In this document: in pieces, positions 1-7,796 of the stretch
Numbering within the stretch: position 1 is the first letter of the stretch
Layout: every line of letters starts with the position of its first letter
Source: Paraburkholderia polaris
GTDB lineage: Bacteria; Pseudomonadota; Gammaproteobacteria; Burkholderiales; Burkholderiaceae
Length of the DNA stretch: 64,000 nt
Direction: 5' to 3'
Assembly (NCBI RefSeq): GCF_012927345.1
Contig: NZ_JABBGJ010000041.1
Span: forward strand, 37,724-101,723
Notes under the pieces: generated by a model
What the model was told of the DNA's origin: nothing
The model's input: the letters and a program-made list of their open reading frames with translations, nothing else
Databases searched by the model: none
Position numbers and translations under genes: made by a program

Positions 1-687
1 GATCTCGATCCACGGCGAGCCGGTCACGTCGGCCGTGTCGAACACCTGGCTGCGCTCCAGCAAGAGGTCGCGCACCGCTTCTTCGTGCGGCATGTTGGCC
101 CGGCCGCTATCCACGTAGCCCGCGACGATCTGCGTGAAACGTTGCGCGGTTTCCTGGCGGAAGCGGAAGAAGCCCACCGATTCGCCGATGGTGTCGTACT
201 CGAGATTGACGGCGAGCTGCTTGCGCAATTCAACCGGCACGCCGTCTTTCAGGCACAGCTTCACGGGCTCGTCACCGGCTTCGAAATCACGGTCGATCAA
301 CAGACGGTTGACCGTCTCGCCTTCGACCAGCGCGCTCAGAATGCGCTCGTCGTAAAGCACATCGGCGTCCATCAGCAGCACGTCGCCGCCACGCGTCAAC
401 GCCTCGGCCACCGTGTGCACCGTCAGCACGCTGCCCAGGTCGTAACGCGGGTTCAGCACGGTTTCCACCTTATGCGGCCAGTTGATCCGCTCCAGTTCCG
501 CCTGCACCGATTCCGGCTGAAAACCGAGCGCCAGCACGACGTCTGTCACGCCGGCGGTTTCCAGCATTTGCAGATGCCGTTCGAGCAGGCTCATACCGTC
601 GAACTGCAACAGGCACTTCGGGAACTGTGCCTGCGGCGGTTGCTGGAGACGCAGGCCGAGGCCCGCTGCGAGGATGATGGCACGCAT
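1..687 (-). CDS. Sugar/choline-phosphate-type nucleotidyltransferase (3' end beyond left edge)
   Basis: Reading the minus strand from the ATG at 687 gives an open frame to the edge of the window (229 codons, no stop), so the C-terminus is missing. The N-terminus MRAIILAAGLGLRL...PK is the nucleotide-binding loop of the GT-A-fold NTP transferase family, and LLMDADVLYDE near residue 105 supplies the metal-binding Asp pair. The final visible residues (GSPWIEI) resemble the end of the phosphocholine cytidylyltransferase-like family, so only a few tens of residues are likely lost. It would activate a phosphorylated head group with CTP or another NTP. It is the fourth gene of a minus-strand operon, 26 bp after the flippase-like gene, and probably supplies the CDP-activated alcohol used by the transferase encoded first. 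The substrate is not deducible. Confidence 0.82.
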   Translation of the reverse strand, partial: MRAIILAAGLGLRLQQPPQAQFPKCLLQFDGMSLLERHLQMLETAGVTDVVLALGFQPESVQAELERINWPHKVETVLNPRYDLGSVLTVHTVAEALTRGGDVLLMDADVLYDERILSALVEGETVNRLLIDRDFEAGDEPVKLCLKDGVPVELRKQLAVNLEYDTIGESVGFFRFRQETAQRFTQIVAGYVDSGRANMPHEEAVRDLLLERSQVFDTADVTGSPWIEI

Positions 688-713
688 GCGCAGTCCTTGA
701 AAAAATTCGGAGA

Positions 714-1733
714 TTAATCGACAACCGGTACGCGCCCCGTGGCGCGCCGCCGTTGCCAGCTTCGTTCGCTGAAGTGCAAAACCAGGAGTCCCGGCAAACC
801 TAGCAGGATTTCACGTGCGCGCTTGGCAAGCGACAACGCCAGCGCCGCATCCGGCGGCAAACCCACGAGCGGCGCGAGCAGCAGATAACCGCCTTCCTGT
901 ACACCAAGCGAGCCCGGGATCATGAACGCTGCGCCACGAATCGCCTGCCCGAGACTTTCGAGCAGGAGTGCGTCGACCCAGTCGACCGGATGGCCGAGAA
1001 AGCGCAGCGCGAGCCACACTTCGACTGTGCCGACGATCCAGCCCACCAGACTCAGTGCGAAGCTCACTGCGACACGGCCGCGCTCGCGGTACATCGCCTT
1101 CACAGCGGCGTCGACGGCTTCGGCGCGTGTCATCAACGACGACCAGTCGCGCTTGCCGAACACTTTCGAGAGCACGCCCAGCAGACGGCCGAACAGGCCG
1201 CGCCGCTGCGCGTAATAGAAGCCCGCGATCATCGCGCCCAGCACGCCGGTGGCAATGAGCGTGGCGGTTCGCAGATCGTGAAGCGCACCATGCGCGGCGT
1301 AAGCGCCGAACAGCAGCAGCCCGAGCAGCGCGAAGACGATTTGCGCGAGCGCCTGCGCCGTGGTGCTGACCGTGACGGAGGCGGCCGCATCACGCATGCG
1401 CATACCGCGCTGGGACAGTTGCCGCACCATCACCACGGGGCCGCCGATCTGGCCAGCCGGCAACAGGCTATTCACCGACTCGCCAATCCAGCGTGCGAAC
1501 AATGCATCGCGCAGCGTCACGTCGCGATGCACGCCGTCGCGCTGGCGCTGAAACAGCACCGAGATTGCGCCGGCGTCGAGCACCAGCGGCACGAGGTGAA
1601 ACGCCGCGACGAGCACAAGCCCCCAGCCTGCCGCGGCCAGCGCCGAGGCAACGGAACCGAAACCCTGCCAGGCAAGCAGGCCGACAAAAAGCGCCGTCCC
1701 GATCGACAGCAGAATCAGGGCCGCGCGTGTCAT
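714..1733 (-). CDS. Flippase-like integral membrane protein (lysylphosphatidylglycerol synthase TM-domain family)
   Basis: The 339-residue protein starts at the ATG at 1733, which overlaps the stop of the upstream oxygenase by four bases (ATGA); longer in-frame extensions run through that gene and are rejected. It is almost entirely hydrophobic, with multiple predicted membrane spans starting at MTRAALILLSIGTALFVG, and has the GQIGGPVVMVRQLSQRG and IPGSLGVQEGGYLLL segments typical of the UPF0104/LPG_synthase_TM family that includes HpnL-like proteins. Family members are thought to move lipids or lipid-linked intermediates across the inner membrane. It lacks the soluble aminoacyl-transfer domain of MprF, so a transport role is more likely than lysinylation. 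Its place between the oxygenase and the nucleotidyltransferase suggests it handles the lipid made by this operon; that is inference. Confidence 0.85.
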   Translation of the reverse strand: MTRAALILLSIGTALFVGLLAWQGFGSVASALAAAGWGLVLVAAFHLVPLVLDAGAISVLFQRQRDGVHRDVTLRDALFARWIGESVNSLLPAGQIGGPVVMVRQLSQRGMRMRDAAASVTVSTTAQALAQIVFALLGLLLFGAYAAHGALHDLRTATLIATGVLGAMIAGFYYAQRRGLFGRLLGVLSKVFGKRDWSSLMTRAEAVDAAVKAMYRERGRVAVSFALSLVGWIVGTVEVWLALRFLGHPVDWVDALLLESLGQAIRGAAFMIPGSLGVQEGGYLLLAPLVGLPPDAALALSLAKRAREILLGLPGLLVLHFSERSWQRRRATGRVPVVD

Positions 1734-2551
1734 GCGTGGTCCTTGCCGCGCTTCGTCATCTGACGGAAAACCTGGCGGAAACCGAAGTACGCGATCGCGT
1801 CCTTCATGTTCGAGATGAAACGGCGCCACGGCCGCATGTTCGGGTCGGTGACGTATTCGAACGTCAGCGACACGCGCATTTGGTTTTCCCCGGCGGGGGT
1901 GATGCGATGACGCAGCTTGTCGCCGTCGAAGAACACCAGGCCGCCCGGCGGAATCTGCACCGAGCCCGGCTGGTCCGGCACGTCCGGATTGCGCGTATGC
2001 AATTCGTAATCGAGCCGGCACGACGATTCGTCGATGACGCCGAGCAGCAGCGTGTAGCGGCGGCCGTCATAGTACGAAGTATCGTAGTGCCAGCCGATGT
2101 GATCGCCGGCACGCGTGTAGTAATACAGTGCGTACGCGTGCGGATCGTCCGCGGGCGACACTTGAAGTTTGTCGCCGCTGAGTTGCTCGAGCCAGCCGAT
2201 CAGTTCCTTCGAGCGATACAGCTCGGCGATGAACGGCGCGAGGCGGTCGATCGTATGCCGGCTAACGCTGCCGCCCTGCTTGTGGCCCGGCAGATAATTG
2301 CGGTTCACTTCGTCGAGCAGACCCCGCGCGCTCTGGACGAGCTGGGCGGTGACTTCGGGCGCGAGGAAATCTTGCAGATACAGGAACGCGCCCTGCTCGG
2401 CAAAATCCTTGGAGAGGCGCGAGGTGTCGAAAGTGCGCGTGCGGCTCGCCACTGCGCGGTCAGCATTCGGTGCAGCCGTGGCCGTCAAAGAAGCCGGCGA
2501 ACGTTCAACTGAAATTGGCGCGATCACGTCGTCTTCGGCGTGCATACTCAT
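1730..2551 (-). CDS. Fe(II)/2-oxoglutarate-dependent oxygenase (HalD/BesD-like, hydroxylase-type triad)
   Basis: A double-stranded beta-helix oxygenase. Numbered from the furthest upstream ATG (2563), the sequence GWHYDTSYYDGRRYTLLLG holds the metal ligands His159 and Asp161. The third ligand is His219 in KLRHRI, and Arg230 in NQMRVSLTFEY is the likely 2-oxoglutarate anchor. I prefer the ATG at 2551 because it forms an ATGA overlap with the stop of the upstream CDP-alcohol transferase; starts at 2563 and 2545 are also possible. Related proteins are often labelled HalD/BesD halogenases, but halogenases have Gly or Ala where this one has Asp, so hydroxylation is the expected chemistry. Operon context suggests that a lipid head group or its precursor is the substrate; this is inference. 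Confidence 0.88.
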   Translation of the reverse strand: MSMHAEDDVIAPISVERSPASLTATAAPNADRAVASRTRTFDTSRLSKDFAEQGAFLYLQDFLAPEVTAQLVQSARGLLDEVNRNYLPGHKQGGSVSRHTIDRLAPFIAELYRSKELIGWLEQLSGDKLQVSPADDPHAYALYYYTRAGDHIGWHYDTSYYDGRRYTLLLGVIDESSCRLDYELHTRNPDVPDQPGSVQIPPGGLVFFDGDKLRHRITPAGENQMRVSLTFEYVTDPNMRPWRRFISNMKDAIAYFGFRQVFRQMTKRGKDHA

Positions 2552-3231
2552 TCGCTGGCCCACATTTGACTGGTTTCAGGCGCCTTGGCGGGGGCGGCCG
2601 CCGAGCGCGCGACGCGCCAGTAATCGACCACGACCCAGGCAGCAAAGAGCGGCGCGCCGATCGATGCAACCACGACGAACGGCATGACGACGCTAGTCAA
2701 CGTGACAATGGGTAGCAGATACAGCACGTCTTCGGTTTCGAAACCGCCGGCCGATGCCTGCTTTGTGCCCGCCTTGCCCGCCATATCCTCGATGCGCATG
2801 CGCAGGAAGAAAATCAATGCGACCGCAACGCCCGCAACGGCGCCGAGCCATCCGGGTGCAACTTTCAATGTGCCAACATGCGTCGTACCGATTCCCATGC
2901 CGACAAACAACATAACAGTCACGAGCGCGTCGCAAGCCAGATCGTAAAAATGACCGATCCGGCTCGACTTTCCGCCGATGCGCGCAAGCTCACCATCCGT
3001 GTGATCGACGAAGTTCGACAGTACGATCAGCAAGGCACCCGCATTGGCCCAGGCAAATCCGCCATGAGCGAGGCACAGCGCGCCAGCCAGACCAATCAGC
3101 AGACGCAGCGTAGTCAGATGGTTCGGCGTGACCCACGTGTCAACGAGCGGCGTGACAAGCCGACGGGCAAGCCTCGCGTCCCAGGTCCTGGGGGCCGGAA
3201 CATTCAATGGAATTTGTGATCGGGAATTCAT
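2548..3231 (-). CDS. CDP-alcohol phosphatidyltransferase family membrane enzyme
   Basis: The 227-residue protein carries the complete CDP-alcohol phosphatidyltransferase signature D(x)2DG(x)2AR(x)8G(x)3D(x)3D: Asp76, Asp79-Gly80, Ala83-Arg84, Gly93, Asp97 and Asp101, in VDHTDGELAR followed by GHFYDLACD. Several hydrophobic spans flank it. Such enzymes transfer an alcohol phosphate between CDP and an acceptor at the inner membrane, either CDP-diacylglycerol plus an alcohol or a CDP-alcohol plus a diradyl lipid. As the first gene of the operon, coupled to an oxygenase, a flippase-like protein and a nucleotidyltransferase, the second mode (a CDP-activated head group) fits well. It is not obviously PgsA or PssA, whose genes normally sit in other neighbourhoods. 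Confidence 0.9.
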   Translation of the reverse strand: MNSRSQIPLNVPAPRTWDARLARRLVTPLVDTWVTPNHLTTLRLLIGLAGALCLAHGGFAWANAGALLIVLSNFVDHTDGELARIGGKSSRIGHFYDLACDALVTVMLFVGMGIGTTHVGTLKVAPGWLGAVAGVAVALIFFLRMRIEDMAGKAGTKQASAGGFETEDVLYLLPIVTLTSVVMPFVVVASIGAPLFAAWVVVDYWRVARSAAAPAKAPETSQMWASE

Positions 3232-3471
3232 AACCCGGAAATATATACGGGATCGCGAAAACGTGCTTCGTTCCTTAACGTTTTCTTAAGGATCATGTGT
3301 TGCCGCTGCCTGACAGGCGCCGCGCAAGATATGCCGAATCACGTTAAAGTGCGAACCCAGTTGCGTCTGTCACGATGGATCACTTCGATGCGCAACGTCT
3401 TTCGGGTCGCGGCACCTGCTCTGCACCCGTTGCGAACACACTACATCGAACGCGGGTCCCCATTCACGCCT

Positions 3472-3906
3472 ATGAAATGCTTGTTTTCTTCTGTACTCCT
3501 TGCTCTGATCACCGCGGCGTTACCGCTCACCAGCCACGCCGCAGCCCTCGACGCACCGCTGGCCTGCAATGAAAGCGGTCATCAGTTCATTGCCGACCTC
3601 GCCCAGCAGCAATTGATCGACCCGATACCGACGCGGGTCGAAAGCAACTCCATCAATGCGTTTTCGCCGACGCAGGGTGCCGACCTGACCGCGTTCGGCT
3701 TTCACGTTTTCGCGGTGGTCGGCTACGAAAAAGACGATCCGATGTTTCGCGTCGGTGACGGTGAACCGGTGGCCCGCTCCGCCTATGGCGTCGTGGTGTT
3801 GGGTGGCGAGTCAAAGGTCCAGAACGCGCTCGCCCAAGCCGGCAGCACAGCGATCGTCCATCGGGTGGCGCCGCTCGTGACGGCGATTTTCTGCAAGCGG
3901 AGTTGA
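3472..3906 (+). CDS. Small secreted protein of unknown function
   Basis: I chose the ATG at 3472 because it opens directly into a classical Sec signal peptide (MKCLFSSVLLALITAALPLTSHA, cleavage after AHA); a longer reading from 3295 has no such logic. The mature protein is about 120 residues with one Cys near each end (LACNES and IFCKRS), possibly a disulfide. No family was recognised. It is monocistronic and divergent from the lipid operon. A periplasmic location is inferred only from the signal peptide. Confidence 0.68.
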   Translation: MKCLFSSVLLALITAALPLTSHAAALDAPLACNESGHQFIADLAQQQLIDPIPTRVESNSINAFSPTQGADLTAFGFHVFAVVGYEKDDPMFRVGDGEPVARSAYGVVVLGGESKVQNALAQAGSTAIVHRVAPLVTAIFCKRS

Positions 3907-4114
3907 GGCGGTTGGCGTTGCCATGTTGTCGTGGTCCAGGGTTTGGGTAGCGTGAGTGAATGCACAGCCGGCACGCACTCAGCCCCAAAACCGCATGGTT
4001 CACGCTCGCGCCGCGATGACGCGAGGACTCTATGAAGCGAATGTGAAAGTATATTGAAGCGCTTTGGTAATGCCGCGTTTGGCTATTCGTTAGCTGAACC
4101 CTGCCATCACCGGT

Positions 4115-4687
4115 CTAGCCCGGACGGCGGAATTCGTTTTCGACCCACGCAACGGCACTCGCCTTACTCAGCTTGAAGTTCGGCGCGACCTGCACTTGCG
4201 CGAGCTGTTCGCCAAATGCGTCGAGCGCGGTCAGCAGCGCGTACGGTTCGTCTTCGTCGGGGACGATGTCGAGCGTGATGTCGAGTTCGTCATTGCCATC
4301 CGCGCTGGCCACGCGCACTTCTTTATGCAACTGGGCGCGCAGTTGCTGTTCATGGCGGCGCAACACCTCGGACGCGGTTTTCACCAGCGTGTTGAACGCC
4401 GACGTGTCGAGCGGCTTGGGATCTTTCTTGTTACGGCCCATCGTCCAAGGGCCGACGAGCGCCGGTTCCGCTTCGCCGTCCTTGATCATTGCGACGGCCC
4501 AGCCTTCATCGTCTTCGTTCTTGATGACGCGCGCGGTCCAGCCGTCGTCGCGCCACAGACGCGCTTCGTGCAGGGTTTCGGGCTGCGCTTCGTCCAGGTG
4601 CTCGAGCGGGGTTTCGTGGATTTCGGACGCGCCTTCCGTCGTGGAGTCAGCAGCGGTGTCGGACGATGGAAGGGGGGTATCGGTCAT
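4115..4687 (-). CDS. Conserved-looking acidic cytoplasmic protein of unknown function
   Basis: The 190-residue frame from ATG 4687 (MTDTPLPSSDTAADS) has an acidic, Ser/Thr/Glu-rich N-terminal tail. A better-folded part follows: RLWRDDGWTARVIKNEDDEGWAVAMIKDGEAEPALVGPWTMGRNKKDPKPLD, then an amphipathic helix SAFNTLVKTASEVLRRHEQQLRAQLHKEV. No signal peptide or membrane span is present and no function is recognised. An upstream ATG at 4723 is also in frame; neither start has a clear ribosome binding site. Coding looks real because the third codon positions are strongly G/C biased across the frame. It stands alone. Confidence 0.62.
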   Translation of the reverse strand: MTDTPLPSSDTAADSTTEGASEIHETPLEHLDEAQPETLHEARLWRDDGWTARVIKNEDDEGWAVAMIKDGEAEPALVGPWTMGRNKKDPKPLDTSAFNTLVKTASEVLRRHEQQLRAQLHKEVRVASADGNDELDITLDIVPDEDEPYALLTALDAFGEQLAQVQVAPNFKLSKASAVAWVENEFRRPG

Positions 4688-4855
4688 TACAGGTTTACTC
4701 ACGTTCGCGGGGCAGAAACACATCTCAAGCCTGCGATTCTACCCGCCCCGCGCACGCCGAATGCGGCCCCCTGACGAACGGACAAGCCGGGGCGCGCTCC
4801 TCGCCAATCGAAATAGTGCATTTCGTTATTCGCGGGAACTTATCAATCGATTATA

Positions 4856-4990
4856 AAAAATGTGAAAAAAACGCGGCCCGAAAGCCGCGTATAAAAAGAT
4901 GAAAAAGACACCCTTGGTCAAAGGGTGAAGCGAATTGTAGAACCGTAATTCGCTGATATAGATAACACGAATTGGAAGAGTGCATTGCAG
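4856..4990 (-). ncRNA. Candidate minus-strand small RNA with intrinsic terminator
   Basis: On the minus strand a perfect 7-bp hairpin (4909-4927, CACCCTT/AAGGGTG, 5-nt loop) is followed about 20 bases later by a second 7-bp G+C-rich hairpin (4871-4890, ACGCGGC/GCCGCGT) and then a run of T residues. That is the layout of a small RNA ending in a rho-independent terminator. There is no minus-strand gene upstream for it to terminate. The 5' end is a guess; a possible -10-like TATCTA lies around 4955-4965. Reading the plus strand, the second hairpin is preceded by A and not followed by T, so it is not a plus-strand terminator. Confidence 0.35.
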
Positions 4991-5183
4991 AAAACAGAAC
5001 GAATCGAGTTCCCCGCGAAGAAGCGCTCGAATCCTTACTGATCATGACACGGCGAGAGCGTCGCGATCGAGCAACACCCACAATTTGACAAACAGTTACA
5101 GCGCTATCGCCTACCAGGAATTTTTTCTTTATTTACTCGCACTTACCCATCCCAAAATCCGCTATTACGAATTAGAAAATGTA

Positions 5184-5214
5184 TTGTTGCGGCATATACG
5201 CTTAAAGATATAAA
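5184..5214 (+). promoter_or_regulatory. Candidate sigma-70 promoter of porin
   Basis: TTGTTG at 5184-5189 is followed after 17 bases by GATATA (5207-5212), overlapping TATAAA at 5209-5214, about 100 bases before the porin start. The match is moderate. A TTGACA at 5085-5090 has no good -10 element at standard spacing. Confidence 0.35.
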
Positions 5215-5315
5215 TAGCAGGAATACACTTCGCAGCGGATCGTCAGGCAGCCGGCGGAAGCGGCGGCAAGCACTGGAATGCGATTCTCTATGCACTGTCC
5301 CGGAGTTATCTGAAC

Positions 5316-6467
5316 ATGAAAAAAACCCTCATCGCAGCAGGCCTCATGGGCGCGTTTGCCATCACCGCCCACGCACAAAGCAGCGTCACGTTGTACGGCA
5401 CGCTGGACGCCGGCCTCGTCTACTCGAACAACCAGGGCGGCCACAGCAACTGGCAACAAGGTAGCGGTTCGGTGTCGAACACCTACTTCGGCCTGCGCGG
5501 CAGTGAAGACCTCGGCGGCGGTCTGCATGCCATCTTCACGTTGGAAAACGGTTTCAACCTGAACAACGGCCAAGATACGGAAAGCAACACGATGTTCAAT
5601 CGTCAGGCTTTCGTCGGTTTGAAGAGCGATCAGTACGGTGCGCTGACGCTCGGCCGTCAATACGATTCCATGGTCGATTACCTCGCGCCGCTGTCGGAAG
5701 CAGGCGCGGGCTACGGCAACAACCTGGCCGCTCATCCGTTCGATAACGACAATCTGGACAACTCGTTCTCGATCAAGAACGCCGTGAAGTACACGAGCGC
5801 GAACTACGCCGGTCTGAAATTCGGCGGCCTGTACGGCTTCAGCAATACAGCCGGCCAGTTCTCGAACAACCGCGCATGGAGCGTCGGCGCTTCGTACGAC
5901 AACGGCCCGCTGAGCGCAGCCGCCGCTTACCTGCAACTGAACAACTCGGGTAGCTCGAACCTGAGCGGCCCGGTTTCGCAAGGCGACGGCACCGCGGCTA
6001 TCGCGGCGAACCTGCAACGCACGTTCGGTGCGGGCATCAACTACACGTACGGCCCGGCAACGGTTGGCTTCGTGTACACGCATACGCAACTGGACGGCAT
6101 CACGGGTGTGGACGTCGGCGGCGCGACACTGCCTGGCGTGGCAGGCACCAACCTGCATCTGGACAACTACGAGTTGAACGGCAAATACGCACTGACGCCG
6201 GCACTGAGCCTCGCGGCTTCGTACACGTTCACCGACGGCAAGATGTCGGGTTCGAACGGCTCGGGCGATCCGAAGTGGCAAACGGTGTCGCTGCAAGGCG
6301 ACTACTCGTTGAGCAAGCGTACCGACGTGTACGTGGAAGGCGTGTACCAGCACGCATCCGGCGAACTGGGCAACTTCGGTGCGAACGTGGCGGCGATCAA
6401 TACGCTGGCGCCGTCGTCGACCGGCAACCAGGTCGCTGCGGCCGTCGGCCTTCGTCACCGCTTCTAA
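5316..6467 (+). CDS. Gram-negative trimeric porin
   Basis: The 383-residue precursor starts with a Sec signal (MKKTLIAAGLMGAFAITAHA, mature QSSVTLYGTLDAGLVYSNN). It has the beta-proteobacterial general porin pattern: SVTLYGxxDxG at the start, RGSEDLGGGLHAIFTLENGFN, RQAFVGL, LGRQYDSMVDYLAP, alternating beta-strands, and a C-terminal Phe (GLRHRF) required for outer-membrane assembly. It would form a 16-stranded channel for small hydrophilic solutes. It is monocistronic, with a long AT-rich leader region and a strong terminator. A second porin at 53866-55014 shares the same framework (for example RQYDSLVDYLAQ and HPYDNDNTDNSF against HPFDNDNLDNSF). Confidence 0.95.
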   Translation: MKKTLIAAGLMGAFAITAHAQSSVTLYGTLDAGLVYSNNQGGHSNWQQGSGSVSNTYFGLRGSEDLGGGLHAIFTLENGFNLNNGQDTESNTMFNRQAFVGLKSDQYGALTLGRQYDSMVDYLAPLSEAGAGYGNNLAAHPFDNDNLDNSFSIKNAVKYTSANYAGLKFGGLYGFSNTAGQFSNNRAWSVGASYDNGPLSAAAAYLQLNNSGSSNLSGPVSQGDGTAAIAANLQRTFGAGINYTYGPATVGFVYTHTQLDGITGVDVGGATLPGVAGTNLHLDNYELNGKYALTPALSLAASYTFTDGKMSGSNGSGDPKWQTVSLQGDYSLSKRTDVYVEGVYQHASGELGNFGANVAAINTLAPSSTGNQVAAAVGLRHRF

Positions 6468-6485
6468 GTTTTTCTGGCAACACGT

Positions 6486-6551
6486 GCAGAGCGGCGTACC
6501 GGTCCGCTCTGCAGCCGAACCCGCGCGTGACACGATCACGCGCGGGTTTTT
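6486..6551 (+). terminator. Tandem-hairpin intrinsic terminator of porin
   Basis: A 9-bp hairpin (6486-6494 pairing with 6504-6512) is followed by a perfect 11-bp G+C-rich hairpin (6520-6530 with 6536-6546, 5-nt loop) and five T residues (6547-6551), starting 19 bases after the porin stop. Confidence 0.88.
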
Positions 6552-6761
6552 CCATGGGGCTTACGGTCTTACATTTCGACGTAGTCATAGTGACGGCAGA
6601 AGCGCGCCGTGGGTATACTGAGACCGGCTGCCTTCCTTGCCGTAACGTCGTTGCGGTTGAACGGCGGCTTCGTCGCGAAGCATGACGTTGCGTTCAATCG
6701 CGTCGCGCTTTGCCCGCGCCCCAAGTTCCCGTGCACGACCGGGGACGCCGACGATCGGACC

Positions 6762-7115
6762 ATGAAAAGACTTCTCCTGCTTGCCCCTGCTGCTGCCGTC
6801 ACCGCTTTTCTCGCTGCCTGCGGTTCTTCCAGCGGCCCCGCCCGCGATGCGTCCCAGCCGATGATGTACGTGTCTTCGCAGCGCGCCCCTGCTTATGTCG
6901 CCGATTGCCTCGAAAGCAAACTGTCACGCGTGCGGATGTCGCGCGTGGGCGACGCGACTGAGATCGCCGTCGGCTCCGATTCGAACAATTCGTATTTCGT
7001 CACGCTAACGCCGTTCAACGCCGGCTCGGTCATCAAGGTGATGCATCCCGCGAATGCGCCGGACGATCCGCCTGAACCTGAAATGCGCGTCGATATTGCG
7101 CGCTGTGCGACCTGA
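6762..7115 (+). CDS. Small lipoprotein of unknown function
   Basis: From ATG 6762 the N-terminus MKRLLLLAPAAAVTAFLAAC has a lipobox with Cys20, so the protein should be processed by signal peptidase II and lipid-anchored; Gly and Ser after the Cys do not suggest inner-membrane retention. The remaining about 97 residues (YVADCLESKLSRVRM...SNNSYFVTLTPFNAGSVIKVMHPANAPDDPPEPEMRVDIARCAT) carry two further Cys. A longer in-frame reading from 6609 destroys the signal peptide and is rejected. No function is recognised. Confidence 0.8.
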   Translation: MKRLLLLAPAAAVTAFLAACGSSSGPARDASQPMMYVSSQRAPAYVADCLESKLSRVRMSRVGDATEIAVGSDSNNSYFVTLTPFNAGSVIKVMHPANAPDDPPEPEMRVDIARCAT

Positions 7116-7280
7116 GTTTTTGATCGCACGGCTGCGTTGTTGAAGACAACACTGAGACCACACTGAAGGCCACGCCGATGCGCGATTTTTTATATCGCTT
7201 GTTGGCTATTTTTTTATCTGCTCATCTGCGAACATAGCCGCCCTTTGGCTTTTATCCGGCGCGCTGCGTCGTGAGGTTCG

Positions 7281-7796
7281 ATGGCATCCAACAAAGCACA
7301 TCACGCGACTGGGTTTGCAGCCGGCGTTATCGCGGCGGCTGTTGTCGCGCGCGTCGGCGGCGGCGGTTCGTTTCATATCGGCGTGTTGTTGAGTTTCATC
7401 GCCGGGGTGGCAGGGAGTACGGCGCCGGACTGGCTGGAGGTGGCGTGGTGGTCACGCAAGCGAAGGCTGTGGATTACGCATCGTACGTTGACGCATTGGG
7501 GTGTAGGGTGGGTCGCGTTGCTCGCGGTTTCTTACCATTGGCTTGGGCGTTCTGGTTATGCCGCGCCGGCGTTTGGGTTTGCTTGTGGTGGGTTGATGCA
7601 TCTGTTGGCCGATTGGCCCAATCCTTTGGGGGTGCCTTGGGTCGCCAGGCGGCATTCATTGAATCTTTGGAATAGCGGGCACTGTGATTTGATCGTGGTC
7701 GCTGCTTCGTGGGTCGCGGCGTGGTTTATCGGGGAGCATGTCTGGTTGCACGGGGTGCAGGGGGTTTCGGTTTTGAGGTATTTGAGAATGGGGTAA
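7281..7796 (+). CDS. YdjM/DUF457-like membrane-bound metal-dependent hydrolase
   Basis: The 171-residue hydrophobic protein begins MASNKAHHATGFAAG and shows the spaced motifs of the YdjM/YfhO-type inner-membrane metal-dependent hydrolase family: HHATG near the N-terminus, APDWLE after the second span, THRTLTHW, and GGLMHLLADWPNPLG, followed by RRHSLNLWNSGHCD. These His/Asp residues would bind a divalent metal at the membrane face. About four membrane segments are visible. The biological substrate of the family is unclear; E. coli YdjM is LexA-regulated, but I saw no SOS box here. The second half of the gene uses unusually T- and G-rich codons. Confidence 0.75.
   Translation: MASNKAHHATGFAAGVIAAAVVARVGGGGSFHIGVLLSFIAGVAGSTAPDWLEVAWWSRKRRLWITHRTLTHWGVGWVALLAVSYHWLGRSGYAAPAFGFACGGLMHLLADWPNPLGVPWVARRHSLNLWNSGHCDLIVVAASWVAAWFIGEHVWLHGVQGVSVLRYLRMG

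Larger units (their letters stand above)
4688..5315. other. 628-bp AT-rich intergenic region upstream of porin
   Basis: No convincing gene is present. The stretch from about 4800 is markedly AT-richer than its neighbours. It contains two perfect hairpins followed on the minus strand by a T-run (see the candidate small RNA) and the porin promoter region. Confidence 0.6.

Noticed and set aside
85..717. 210-codon plus-strand frame at the left edge
   Set aside because: It is antisense to the nucleotidyltransferase, whose minus-strand frame carries the family motifs.
3273..3291. Small inverted repeat CCTTAA/TTAAGG
   Set aside because: The stem is only 6 bp and AT-rich, without a T-run; too weak to call a terminator or operator.
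5202..6539. 445-codon open frame on the minus strand across the porin
   Set aside because: It lies antisense to an unmistakable porin, and its Arg/Val/His-rich product is a mirror of GC-biased porin codons.
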